In this document: one piece after another, positions 11,664-22,489 of the stretch
Numbering within the stretch: the stretch's first letter is position 1
Layout of the letters: every line of letters starts with the position of its first letter
Source of the DNA: Phragmites australis
Taxonomy: Eukaryota > Streptophyta > Magnoliopsida > Poales > Poaceae
Length of the DNA: 64,000 nucleotides
Direction: 5' to 3'
Assembly (NCBI RefSeq): GCF_958298935.1
Contig: NC_084942.1
Coordinates: 12,159,501 to 12,223,500 of the forward strand
Made by a program: the position numbers and the translations under genes
The notes under the pieces: generated by a model
Told to the model about the DNA's origin: nothing
Databases searched by the model: none
The model's input: the letters and a program-made list of their open reading frames with translations, nothing else

Positions 11664-12508
11664 TATTAGTGCAAGAGATCGTCTTACCCTAGCAAGTATG
11701 GTGAGAGTTTCTTCTAAGGAGGAAACTCACGCTTGGAGGTAAAGTTTGAGAGGAAGGAACACCATAAATGTATTGATAGTGGAAAAATGGATCGGTCTGA
11801 GGGGCGTATCACAGCGTGACTTAGTGTTTGTGCACCTCTCTGTCTTGTATGTTTTTTCTTCTCGTCTCCTCAGATCATGGCCCCTTATTTATAGGGCTGT
11901 GCGTAGCTTAGCGTACAAGTTACTGCTATGTGCAAAATATCCAGGATTTGAATGAGTTACATGGCCTTATCCTGGATAACTACTTTTTACCCTACATAGA
12001 AAATAAATATCTACCATGGTAACTATTGTGGTGCCTGTACCCAGAAGGGTTAGCCGGTCGCCAATTGCGGCCCGGTGCCACGGTGTCAAGGGTGTCAGGA
12101 TAACCTACATGGTACTGGGGTGTCAGGATGGCGCCCACTAGCCTAGGTACTTAATGCCGGTCACTTCCTTGCAGGCAAAGGATGACCGACATTCCTCTTC
12201 TGGCAAATCTTTCTTGAGGCTCGATGGCTTACCCCGTAGCCTTTGGGAAGCCTGCCTAAGCCCCAGAGACGGGGGCCCCAGGGGGAGGCATGGTTTCAAG
12301 AGATGGAGGCTTCGGGAGGCATGCCTTCGGGAGATGGAGGCTTCGGGAGGTATGGCTCCGGGCGATGGAGGCTTCGGGAGTCATGGCTTTGGGAGGTGGT
12401 TACTCTAAAGCTAGGAAGTCAGAAAGCGGCCTTCAGGAGGCGTGGGCCCATTGGCATGGGCTAGCTGAACCAAGGGGCCGTCGGGGTCCTTAACAACGAC
12501 CCCCAACA
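11664..12508 (-). repeat. Tat-like 5' LTR (minus strand)
   Basis: Read on the minus strand this LTR starts TGTTGGGGGTCGTTGTTAAG and ends just before the leader at 11663. It is homologous to 24580-25504 and 48644-49570. The TATA-like tract reads ttatttatagggc on the plus strand at 11884, which is a TATA box on the minus strand. The other LTR lies left of the window. The sequence after 12508 is copia pol, so this element inserted into the copia. Confidence 0.88.
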
Positions 12509-13987
12509 AATGCCATGCATGAGGAAGTTGAAAATTTTGAACGCAACAAAGTATGAAAGCTTGTTGCATCTTCTTTGGGTCATACACTTATCGGTACTAA
12601 ATGGGTTTTCAAAAGTAAACAAAGTGAGGATGGTGTTGTTGTTAGAAACAAAGCTAGACTTGTAGCTCAATGTTTTACACAGGTAGAAGGGCTAGATTTT
12701 TAGGAAACTTTTGCGTCAGTTGCTAGAATAAAAACCATTAGAATTCTTTTAGCTTTTGCTGCATCTAAAGGCTTTAGATTATATCAAATGGATGTCAAAA
12801 GTGCTTTTCTAAATGGCTACATAAATGAAGTGATTTGTGTTGAGCAACCACCTGGTTTTCAAAATTCTAAATATCCAGATTATGTATACAAGTTGTCTAA
12901 AGCTTTGTATGGTTTAAAACAAGCACCTAGAGGGCAGTATGATAGGCTTAAAACCTTCTTGCTTGAAAAGGGTTTTGAAATGGGAAAAGTAGACAAGACG
13001 TTGTTTGTGCTCAAGCATGGTAATGATCAACTATTTGTTCAGATATATGTAGATGATATCATCTTTTGTTGTTCTTCTCATGCTTTGGTGTCCCAGTTTT
13101 CAGAAATGATGAGCATGGAATTTGAGATGAGTATGATGGGTGAACTAATATACTTTTTGGGACTTCAAGTCAAACAAATCAAAGAAGGTACTTTTGTTCA
13201 TCAAAGTAAGTGTACACGAGACCTGCTACGCCATTTTGAGAAGGAAAATAGCAAGCCGATCATGACACCTATTGGAGCAATAACGACACTTGATCCCGAT
13301 GAAGATGGTGAGCCAGTTGATCAAAAAGAATATACAAGTATGATTGGATCAATTTTGTATCTCACTGCTTCAAGGCCATATATACAATTTTTTGTATGCT
13401 TGTGTGCACGATTTCAAGCTTCCCCACATGCTTCACATCGACAAGTAGTCAAACGGATTCTAAGGTATCTTCATGGAACTCAAAATTTTGGCATTTGGCT
13501 TTCTGCTTCTTCATCTACTAGCTTAAGAGCTTTTTCTGATGCTGATTTTTTAGGTTGTAGGATTGATAGAAAAAGTACATCTAGTAACATATCATTTCTT
13601 GGGTAATTCTCTTGTTGCATGTTATCTAGGAAACAGTCCTTTGTTGCACAATCTACTGCTGAATCTGAATATGTAGCTGCTGCTAGTTGTTATTCATAAA
13701 CTCTTTGGATAGTTACTACACTTAAAGATTATGAGGTTAATTTAGAGAGTGTTCCACTTTTCTGTGATAACACTATTGCTAAAAATCCTGTGCAACATTC
13801 TCGAACTAAACACATTGACATCATATTTCATTTTCTTAGAGACAATGTTGAAAAAGGAAACATTGAACTTCTCCATGTGAATACTGAACACCAATTGGCA
13901 GACATTTTCACAAAACCTTTAGATTCTTCTCTGTTTACTTTTCCTTGGGGAGAACTTGGTGTTATTCATCCTATGGGATTGTTTTGA
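12509..13987 (+). pseudogene. Sirevirus-like copia RT-RNase H
   Basis: This is the C-terminal half of Ty1/copia pol (RVT_2 type). RT shows GTKWVFKSKQ, ARLVAQ, LYQMDVKSAFLNGYI, LYGLKQAPRG and the catalytic YVDDIIF at about 13050. RNase H follows with SRKQSFVAQSTAESEYVAA near 13625 and ends with RTKHIDIIFHFL and LADIFTKPLD. An open 272-codon stretch runs 12788-13606, but stops lie upstream (12574 region and 12700 region) and at 13604-13606 and 13697. The 5' part of the element is missing because the Tat-like element interrupts RT at 12508. Gag and integrase are not in the window. Decayed, non-functional. Confidence 0.9.
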
Positions 13988-15017
13988 GGGGGAGTTTTTA
14001 TATCTTGGAACTTGTCAAAGTTTATAAAAATGAGAAAAGAATGAAATATGATGAGCATCATATCTGATACATATGTGACTTTTGAAGCCAGTGCTTATGC
14101 TACATAAGAGTTTTTGCACTTTCATACCTATATGTATAACTGTGTAGTTTTTATCATGAATTTTTAAATCGAATGACAACTTGAATTCAATTTTGTCATG
14201 GTTAAACTCTCTTGATTGCTTTGATCTCTAATAAAAATGCTATATGTGAAAGAATCAAAGAAATGAAAAAGTGATGAATAATAGTTGATAGACAAAAGAT
14301 TATGGAAGTATGCACTATCGCACTTCTTCTTTTCGAGGTTGCTTATCATCGCACTTTGATATGAACTTGGAAAAAGTCGTATATGACCATAATCATTGTC
14401 TTAAGCTTCTGATTATCTTTTTGATATAGGCTTGGCATGGTTGGATAGAATAAGACTGATGGTGCATATAATTCCTTGCAAAAGAATATGAGAAGTTCTT
14501 GACATCAAAATTGGCATCTTGTTATATATTTTTTATTCAAAACAATGATATACTTTTGATATTCATGTTTTTGATAGCATATAAATTGAGGCTTCAAGTG
14601 ATTGAGATCGGGAGACCATGCCTTGCAAATAAATCATTAATTATACTTTATAAGTTGTGCTCACACTATATTTTTACATGTGTAGACGAGTTGGTGCAAG
14701 TATTCTTGATAGTGTGGCTTGGTCGAGTATTTGTTATATATGTGGATGATTTCTGATGCTCATTGAAATGATTGAAATAACAAGACTGGATTCTCTCTTT
14801 TTGATGTTCGATGAAACCATTACTAGAGGGGGAGAGAAAGTTACTCATTTTTGGAGAGAGTTGCAAGGGGGAGATGGAGTTTTTTCGACTCTTGTTTTTC
14901 TCAAAGGGAGATTTTTTCAAAGGATTTTTGTTGATCTTTTGATTTTACTTTGCGTTTGATTTTAAAATCAAATCACGTCTGTTTAAAGGTTGCCAATGTT
15001 TTCATCAAGGGGGAGAT
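13988..15017 (+). other. Copia 3' region with repeated PPT motifs
   Basis: About 1 kb without a convincing ORF lies between RNase H and the 3' LTR. It holds four purine motifs of the gagggggag / aagggggaga kind, near 13986, 14826, 14867 and 15008; the last abuts the LTR. Several polypurine tracts before the 3' LTR are a known feature of Sireviruses, which supports the lineage. Short ORFs here (14499-14756, 14756-14959) look like chance. Confidence 0.6.
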
Positions 15018-15740
15018 TGTGAGATCATGTGCTGAAAAATTGGTTTGATCGATGAAATTGGCAGAGCAAAGTGATTTAGCATAATGAAATTTGGTTGATG
15101 TTCATGAGTTGCTAAGATATGCTTGGATAGCATAGTTAGTTTGATGCGCTATAATTATTTGTGTATGCTTATGTTAGCGTGTTGGTTTTGCTTGAAATTT
15201 GTGTGGTGTTGCGCGAACTCATCTTGAGTCAAGTCAAAAAGGACTTGTGCTCGTACTCGATTGTTGTTTGATTCATGTGCAAATGTGGTTGATGACGGAT
15301 CGATGAACTAAATTCACGGAGGAACTAAGGTTCAATGACTAGGTTCAGGAGGAACTGAGGTCGTGGTGATTGATTATGTCATGTGGGACGTTCGAGCTGA
15401 GAGAACAATGCATATGGAGAAAAGCCTTCATGATGGATGTAGGAGGCGATCTGATCATGAGAGTGCGTGAAGACTAATTCGTGTTCAAGTCGGAGCAAGC
15501 ATGAGGGAGTCATGTGGTGTGGCTGGACATGAGACAAAAGTTAGTGTCAGAGATGTACTCTGAGTTGGTTACGTATATGCATGTATGCATGGGAGATGTG
15601 CATGCATGATTACGTAAGAGTTGTTGGCTAGCTTATTTAGTGGAAGCTGTTTGTCCTCTTGTGATTAGAGGAGGATAGAGACCAGATTGAATATGACAGG
15701 GAGTTCTAGCTCGATTCGGTCACGTTTGTGCGTGTGGCTA

Positions 15741-15756
15741 CCCTATAAATAGAGAG
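15741..15756 (+). promoter_or_regulatory. LTR TATA box
   Basis: The sequence ccctataaatagagag is a strong plant TATA box in the middle of the copia LTR, the expected place for the LTR promoter. Confidence 0.6.
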
Positions 15757-16414
15757 GTATGTTGTATTTGGGTAGGAGAGCGTAGAACAGGGCAGCACAA
15801 CACAACGGAGAGATAGAGAAACTCGAGAGAGAGCTGTTTTAGGATTTCATGGAAATCCTTGTTGGATGCTTTGGAGAGGCATCTTGTAAACTCATCTATG
15901 CAATGAAAATCAAGTTTCATAAGTTGATGAGTTGCTGACTTGGAATTTTCTCTTTGTTCTATATTCTCCATGCTCGGTTTTGGTTTTCAATTAATTTCAT
16001 ATTTCTATGAAGTTTTCATCTTGGTTTAAACTACCCAAAACCTTGCTAGAATATATAGTGTTAGATTTGAGAAAATTTTGAGTGGATTTGGTTTAATCTC
16101 GAGTAGCTTTTTGTCAACTCGACTAGGTTTTAATCTACTTGATTCTGGTTGACAAAGTCTGGTTTGACTAAGCATAATTCTTGATCCACATATCCAATTT
16201 AATCGATTCTTGTGGGGTTACTTTCGTATTTGAATCTAGTTTCCACTGACCAAAATTGAGAGTATTCTGACTAGCAGATTTTTCTCTACATCATTTTTAC
16301 TAGAGCTTTTGCAATCTATTTCGAGTGAAATATCGAGTATAAATTGAGTTTTGATTTGGGTGAGTTAATCTTTGAATTTGGTTTCCGCAATCATTCACCC
16401 CCCCCACCCCCCGT

Positions 16415-16505
16415 GATTGGATATTTTGCGCATATTCGATCTACTTGATTGGATATTTTGCGCATATTCGATCTACTTGATTGGATATTTTGCGCATATT
16501 CGATC
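16415..16505 (+). repeat. 32-bp tandem repeat in LTR end
   Basis: A unit starting gattggatattttgcgcata occurs at 16415, 16447 and 16479; the first two are complete and identical, the third stops after about 27 bp. It follows a run of C residues (16397-16412). Confidence 0.95.
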
Positions 16506-16512
16506 CTACAAT

Positions 16513-16524
16513 TGGTATCAGAGC
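16513..16524 (+). other. Primer-binding site, initiator Met tRNA
   Basis: The bases tggtatcagagc match the complement of the 3' end of plant initiator methionine tRNA, the usual copia primer. Downstream copia leader sequence is only about 30 bp long before other sequence begins. Confidence 0.85.
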
Positions 16525-16549
16525 CTTAATCCTCAAACCAGCCATCCTG

Positions 16550-18374
16550 TTAGGATCCCTATACCATGTTGCTACAAAATTATCATACCCGATTTTAGTT
16601 GCATAGATATTAGTCAAGATTATAATTTCCCCCAACTATTATTGCACTAGCATATACTACCCATTTTAAACCCATGGTTAAACAATGGCGACAAGGAATA
16701 ATCATACAAAACTAGTAAACCCTAACATCGGATTCCAAATTAGACAAGCATGCATAGAAGGAATAAAATAGCTACACATGAATTCTAAAATAGGGGCCAA
16801 AATGTTAAAGGACACTAGCCTTCAGCGGAGGGTTGCTCGAAGTCCTCAAAAGCTTGATCTTGAATATTCCTGAACTGCTCACCTCCTAAACGACATACTG
16901 GAAAAAGCATACAAAAGAAACTACTAAGAATAGCACACCATACAGTACTAAAACTAGGTAAAAACCCAAGTCGCTACGAACATTTGAGCACAAAAATTGC
17001 CCAAATCGGAGCTACAAGCAAAAAGTTATAAGCTTGTGAAGTTTTAGAAGCTTATCAGCAAATTTTACTTGATTTCCGAGAATAAACCGAATTGATTTTA
17101 TACTAAAAAAATCAATTTATGACATCATAAAAGAAAACCAATTTATTTTTCTATTGGAAAAGCGCATGGAAAATGCCCATGGATCCGTGGACCACGGCCA
17201 TAGGGCCGGTCCACTAATCCACAGTGGATCAAAATCATAAATGAACGGGTATGCGATGGTGGCCATCAGATCTTGATCAAGCGGCCAAGCCAGGGTGATT
17301 GGAACCTCGTCGGAGTGGTGCAAACTGCCATGATCACGACGGTATGCGGCCAAAAAGAGAGAGGGCGACACAAGGCCTCTTCGCTATGGAGAGGAGTTGA
17401 TGGCAGCCGGCAACAGAGAGGGGCGGTCGGGCGGAGCTTGAGCTTAGGCGGCGGCTCTCCAGCGGTCGGGCGACGCGGGGAAGTAGCCAGGAAGCAACGA
17501 GAAGCTTCACAAAAGACCCTCTGAGATCGAGGAGGGGAGAAAAGGATTTTGAGAGGCTTGGCCACAAAGAAATGCGGTGGCAGCGGAGCTCTCACCGGCG
17601 ATGAAGAAGAAGCTGGCGTCGAGGACAAAATCGAGCGGGAAAAAAGGGGAAAATGGGTGGAATGTGTGGGGAACATCACAAGGAAGTCGATGGGTGGCTT
17701 AAATACTCGAGAGAGACAACGAATCGTTTGGATTTGAAGAGAAATGGCTGGTGGCCTAATGGAGATAAATGCATCGGTTTTCCTCATTATAAAGGTATTA
17801 TGGAAGGGGAAATGGTCGGGGATGCTTGATTGCAGGGCGAGGATCACAGGAGTGGTGATTAATTAGCGAGAAATAGACCGGGGTGGCTCGGATTTGAAAG
17901 GACAACGGCGGAAATTGGGGGCAGCATCCCCGGGCGGGAGAAAGGAGAAGGGCAGCTAGCTCGGGCCAGTGGTGGCTCGGCTCGGCTCTAGCCAGGCCCA
18001 CCTACCTGAGAGAGAGGGCGGGAAAGGGGACGGCTTGGGGCGGGGCAAGCTGGCTCGGGTCTAGCCCAGTGTGGGGAAAGGAGGATTCGGCCCAAAACCT
18101 TTAACATTTTTAAATGCCTTTTTCTTTTTAGATTTTGAACAATTTTGAGACGGGGTTTTGAAACGAGCGACTTCTAGCAATCTTTTGCAAATTTTTTCCA
18201 CACATAAAAAACCTATTGCAACTACGACGGGATGAATCCATCAAACTTATATATAACCTATGGCAAAATTAAATTTAGAAATTAATTTCTTCTCTTGAAC
18301 AAAATTTGCAACTCCTATTTAAAATTCTAGCAAAAATTTAAAATATTGCAAAAATTGAAATTTAGGGTGTTACA
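16550..18374 (-). repeat. LTR of TGTAACACCC family, truncated
   Basis: The right end gggtgttaca is the reversed start of a TGTAACACCC LTR. Blocks match the solo LTR at 40940-44152: ccatgttgct...attatcat, the tcggagctac/tcggagttac block near 17010 and 42515, and the terminal gggtgttaca. The 3' end (left, on the plus strand) is lost at the junction with copia leader near 16525-16555. A 193-codon minus-strand ORF (17847-17266) lies inside; I do not recognise its product and treat it as LTR sequence. No flanking duplication can be tested because the left end is missing. Confidence 0.65.
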
Positions 18375-19470
18375 AGTTCTCTCTAGCACTTACCTTACTC
18401 ACCGCATGCCGATCTAATGGTAAGGAGAGTCGAATACCTCTGTAGTTGTGGTCATTTGGGCCTGAACATCGATTGTGTGAGCGGGCAGGCTTGTAGAGGT
18501 AGCTAGTTTGCTCCGGGAGTAGTTCTAGATATCTCTATGCTGAGCAATGCATGATTCAAATGGTTGGGGCTTATTGGGAAAGGTTGACACAAGTACCCCT
18601 TGCGTGGGCTTGTGTGGACATGTGAGCCGTATGGTCCTCGAGTTGTGTGGGTCCAAAAGTATCCCAATACAAGGTGTAAAAATATTTTGAAATGTCGTGC
18701 TCTTGATAATGAGCATGCTTCTATTCATTTACATTGGTCGTAGAGTTTCCGAGTTTGCTTTGGTGGCTATGGCATGTTGGTATGAGGATGAGATGGTTCT
18801 TTGTAGTTATTTTCATGATTGTTCATTTTACATTTATGTTCATATGGAGGATGGCAGGGTAGACTGGCAGGTTTGGTTATTTCTACATGCTCTCACATAC
18901 GTGTCTAGGTTGCTTACGGCATATGAGTTTTACTTAACCGTGTGGCCTACTCTTGCTAACATCCAAATGCATAATGCTTGGAGTTGAGCTATTTATACAT
19001 ACTCTATATGTATTAAGTCTTGAGAGTACCTTCGTACTAATGTTGCACTTTCAGGTACTCCTGGCGAGGAAGAGGCGGTGTTTGGCTATATTGGGCCCGC
19101 TGGCGATGGCGACGGGCAGGAGTAATTCATCCCACTCAGTTGGTGAGGCTTTTGAGGCGGTACCTAAGGGCATATGGCATTGCTCTTTTTTATTGTTAAT
19201 AGGTTTAACTTTTTGCTGCTTAGTTGCTTCTTTGGTTGTAAATTGATGTAAATGGTTGCATGACTAAAGACTTGTAATATAACTTTAATTAGTTGCTCTT
19301 TATTAAGCCTTATTGGGATGTGTTATGTTGGTAAGGCATGTGTTCCGATCTTGAGCACAAAACACGTGCCGGGACTACCAGAGCGGTATTCTACTTAATC
19401 GTTGAAGTCATGATTAAGCAAATGATCGACTTAATGATTAATTAGAATATTGTTTGGATGGTTCCTTAAA
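18375..19470 (+). repeat. Tekay-like 5' LTR, 3' portion
   Basis: The block from agcacttaccttactcacc to ggatggttccttaaa matches the corresponding 3' third of the 1371-family LTR and, more closely, 22498-23594. The terminal CA has changed to AA. The 5' two thirds of the LTR are missing. Confidence 0.8.
19055..19125 (+). other. Exon-like frame in LTR, copy 3
   Basis: After tttcag the frame reads TPGEEEAVFGYIGPAGDGD and ends GQE with taa at 19123-19125. This LTR belongs to a diverged relative of the 1371 family, yet frame, acceptor and stop position are kept. Confidence 0.5.
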
Positions 19471-19473
19471 GCA

Positions 19474-19486
19474 TGGCATCAGAGCT
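19474..19486 (+). other. Primer-binding site (Met-tRNA-like)
   Basis: The bases tggcatcagagct differ at one position from the initiator Met tRNA complement and lie four bases after the LTR end. Confidence 0.7.
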
Positions 19487-20439
19487 TGGTTTAATTAAGT
19501 AGCCTAAACAATGTCCTAAGTGTGTTTAGTAAGTGTGTTAACTTCACTAAGTAACTCACTAAACTTCATTTGTGCCTCTTCCTGCAAATATGTATGAACC
19601 TGCTATACTATGCCCCTAAGTGTAGAGCGTTGTTATGAGCAGCGCTCAAGTTATTGTTTCCGCATTGTGATGCATTTATGATTGTATTGCAACGACAACG
19701 AAGGTAAGGAACACCTCCAGATGGCGGTGAATATCGGGGGCTCAACCGGTGCGAGGCAGGGGCCTGGTGTGTTCTATACAACAATGATACGGAAGTGAAT
19801 ACATTAGCAATAATGTATGGACATCCACCATACGATGGTAGATATGGTCGTCTGCTCATGTGGCATTTACATGAGCTGTCCCGTAAGATGACGGTATGGG
19901 AAGTGAATACGTTGGCAACAACCTATGGATTGTCGCTTGTGCGGCACGATGCACAAGCACCCTTCACGCTTCTTATTCTTTCTCGTGTGAAGGGTGATAA
20001 TTGGAAATTGAGATATATATGCAAATGCCTGTGATCTTGATGTTTGTTGCGGAGAGATGTGCTCGAGAAAGAAACAGTAGATAGGAATCGAGCATGCATT
20101 CATTTTTGCTTTTGTTCATATGTGTGCATGTTTCCATATATGCGGTATTATGGGATCCGATCAAATGATACCTGGCGAATGCTATTATGCTATGTCAGAA
20201 TTTGACTTTTTCCCTCTTTCGCCTTATCGTTGCAGCATGGTGAGAACCCACCAAAACCTAGGTTGTCTCCCTGATGGTTCGAATGAGAATAACCCTCGAA
20301 CGAGAATAACCCTCCACCATCTCCACCGCCAAGTATGGCGGATGTGCTCAAGCAAATTGAGCAGGATCGTTAGGCTCAAACGGCGCTTCTCGAGGCTCTT
20401 GTGTGCAACACGGCCCCTCAAGGAGGAGGTAGAGCCAGA
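19487..20439 (+). other. Leader between PBS and gag
   Basis: No convincing ORF. It contains an imperfect direct repeat of about 35 bp starting gaagtgaatac at 19793 and 19901, and a 17-bp tandem duplication (gagaataaccct units) at 20282-20314. Confidence 0.5.
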
Positions 20440-21245
20440 CACCGAGATGACTTCTCAGATTTTTAAGGACTCAGCCGCCTACCTTCACGCGGGTTGAGGA
20501 TCCCCTAGATGCTGACCATTGGCTCTGGACTATCACGCAGAAGCCCACCCTCCTTAGGTGTGAAGATCATGAGAGGGAGCTCTTCCCCGCCCATTAGCTC
20601 CAATGTGCAGCGGGTGCGTGGTGGTACTACTACTTGGCCATGCACCTCGCAAATCACCGGGTGTCTTGGGTGGAGTTCCGCCAGACATTCCGAGACTATC
20701 ACATTCCCAAGGGCCTGATGGAGATCAAGAGGTAGGAATTCATGGACCTTAAGCAAAGAGGCAGAATGGTGATAGAGTATGTGCAGATGTTCAACCACCT
20801 TGCACAATATGCTCTAGATGAGGTGAATACCGATGAGAGGAAACAATACCGGTTTTTGAATGGCCTCAACTCGAAGATGCAAGATCGGCTGTCCGCACAT
20901 GAGTTCACCGACTTTAACAAATTGGTGAGCACCTCTCTCACAGTGGATTTCAAGCTAAAGAACCACCAAGAGGAGAATAAGCGCAAGAGGACTCCATCGC
21001 TTTCCATGGGCGGGAGCTCCCAACGCGCCCGCATGGATAGTCAACCTCCACCATCTCACATGTCGACCTCGACTGCTTCGACTACTTTGTGACCGATGTG
21101 GATAGTGCATCATTCGTCCTTCTTCACTCCACGGAGATAGCCTCCATGACCTATCGGTTTGCAGGGAGTGTGACAGGTGGCCCCGGTGGCCCATGATACA
21201 ACTGGGGCCGTGTCGGGCATTATGCACACGATTGCCAATACCCAA
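20440..21245 (+). pseudogene. Tekay-like gag, broken
   Basis: Retrotransposon gag domain seen as WVEFRQTFRDYHIPKGLMEIK (20669 onward), RGRMVIEYVQMFNHLAQYA and NGLNSKMQDRLSAHEF, followed by a basic, Ser/Pro-rich tail. Further on, 21195-21240 encodes a CCHC zinc knuckle in which the first Cys codon is tga and the second Cys is Trp, leaving GHYAHDC. Stops and frame changes occur at 20598, 20735 and 21090, so no functional nucleocapsid can form. Confidence 0.8.
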
Positions 21246-21379
21246 AGTCAGGAGCTGTGGTGACCGCTCCAGGGCCACCACCTACTCAGTCTACACCGCA
21301 GGCTTCTCAGACTCCCCACGTCCCTAAGCGTGGCCGAGCATACTACACCAACTCCGAAGAAGTTCACTAGGGTGACAAC

Positions 21380-21739
21380 GTGTTGATGGGTATGTTGCTT
21401 ATGAGTTTTAATTTTTTCATCATCCTTGTAGTTATTCTATTCAACTCTGGAGCTTCTCACTATTTCATAGCAACGAGATATGTCCCACTTCATGAGCTAA
21501 AATTTAGTGCCACCCCTATGCCTTATATCATAGATGCACCCGGAGCCAAGATTTTTATTAATCAATGTGTGACCAAGGCATCAGTTATCATTAACGAGAC
21601 ACCTTTTTGTGCGAATTTGTTGGTGATGGACTCAAATGGGATAGACATCATATTGGGGATGAACTGGCTCACCAAGAATAAAGTTATCATGAATTGTGCT
21701 CAGCGGACCATCACCCTTAATGGTCAATCCGACACTTGA
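21380..21739 (+). pseudogene. Tekay-like aspartic protease
   Basis: The retroviral-type protease motif appears as LFNSGASHYFI at about 21435 and the flap/second motif as GIDIILGMNWL near 21645. The catalytic Asp of the usual DSGASH motif is Asn here, so the enzyme would be inactive even where the frame is open (119 codons). Confidence 0.8.
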
Positions 21740-21745
21740 GTTCAT

Positions 21746-22480
21746 TTGATGCTTAAGGGCATCGATCCCTGCCTTTATGCCACCATAGATCTCATGAACA
21801 TCCCAGTGGTGTGTGAATTTCCTAAAGTCTTCCCAGAAGAATCACCAAAAATGCCACCCGACCGTGCCATGGAGTTCTCTATTGACCTTGTGCATGGAAC
21901 GTCCCCAATTTCTAAGAAGTTGTATAAGATGTCGCCAATTGAGCTAGCTGAACTGATGAAGCAGATTAAGGAGCTACTTTCAAAGGGTTTCATTTGCCCA
22001 AGCTCCTCGCCTTAGGGCTGCCTGGTGCTCTTTGCGAAGAAGAAGGACCAAACTCTTCGGATGTGTGTTGATTATCATCCATTAAATGAAGTAACTATCA
22101 AGAACAAGTATCTGCTTCCTAGGATTGATATTCTATTTGATCAGCTGACCGGTGGCCGAGTCTTCTCTAAGATTGACTTGAGAGTGGGCTACCATATAAT
22201 CAAGGTCCGACCGGAGGATATTCCAAAGACAGCATTCTCTACCCGTTATAGTCTTTATGAGTTCGCCGTCATGTCCTTCGGATTGACGAATGCACTGGCC
22301 TTCTTCATGTACTTGATGAGCACCGTGTTCATGCAGGAATTGGATAAGTTTGTCATGGTTTTCATCGATGACATTCCTATATACTCCAAAACTAAAGAGG
22401 AATATTCTGAGCACCTCCGTGTTGTTCTTTTCTAGGTCATATATTGTCAGAGAATGGTGTCACCATTGACCCAACATCCG
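21746..22480 (+). pseudogene. Tekay-like reverse transcriptase fragment
   Basis: RT N-terminal half with [70 protein letters not shown] and the catalytic [10 protein letters not shown] at about 22365. A Trp-to-stop change lies at 22013 (CPSSSP then tag). After LRVVL (22430) about 20 codons are missing compared with 5035-5400, and the frame shifts; GHILSENGVTIDP follows and the domain then ends in LTR sequence. Confidence 0.85.
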
Positions 22481-22489
22481 ATCAGCTGA

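Larger units (their letters stand above)
15018..16510 (+). repeat. Sirevirus-like copia LTR (about 1.49 kb)
   Basis: The LTR starts TGTGAGATCATG after the aagggggaga tract and ends CGATCCTACA directly before a primer-binding site. A TATA box (ccctataaatagagagg) lies at about 15741. The last 100 bp contain a C-rich run and a 32-bp tandem repeat. It is the 3' LTR for the pol to its left, yet it is followed by a primer site. Confidence 0.8.

Noticed and set aside
16415..16505. CRISPR-like array
   Set aside because: Direct head-to-tail repeat without spacers, in a plant LTR.
17266..17847. 193-codon minus-strand ORF as a gene
   Set aside because: Inside a truncated LTR, no recognisable domain, and no matching open frame in the related LTR at 42944-43900.
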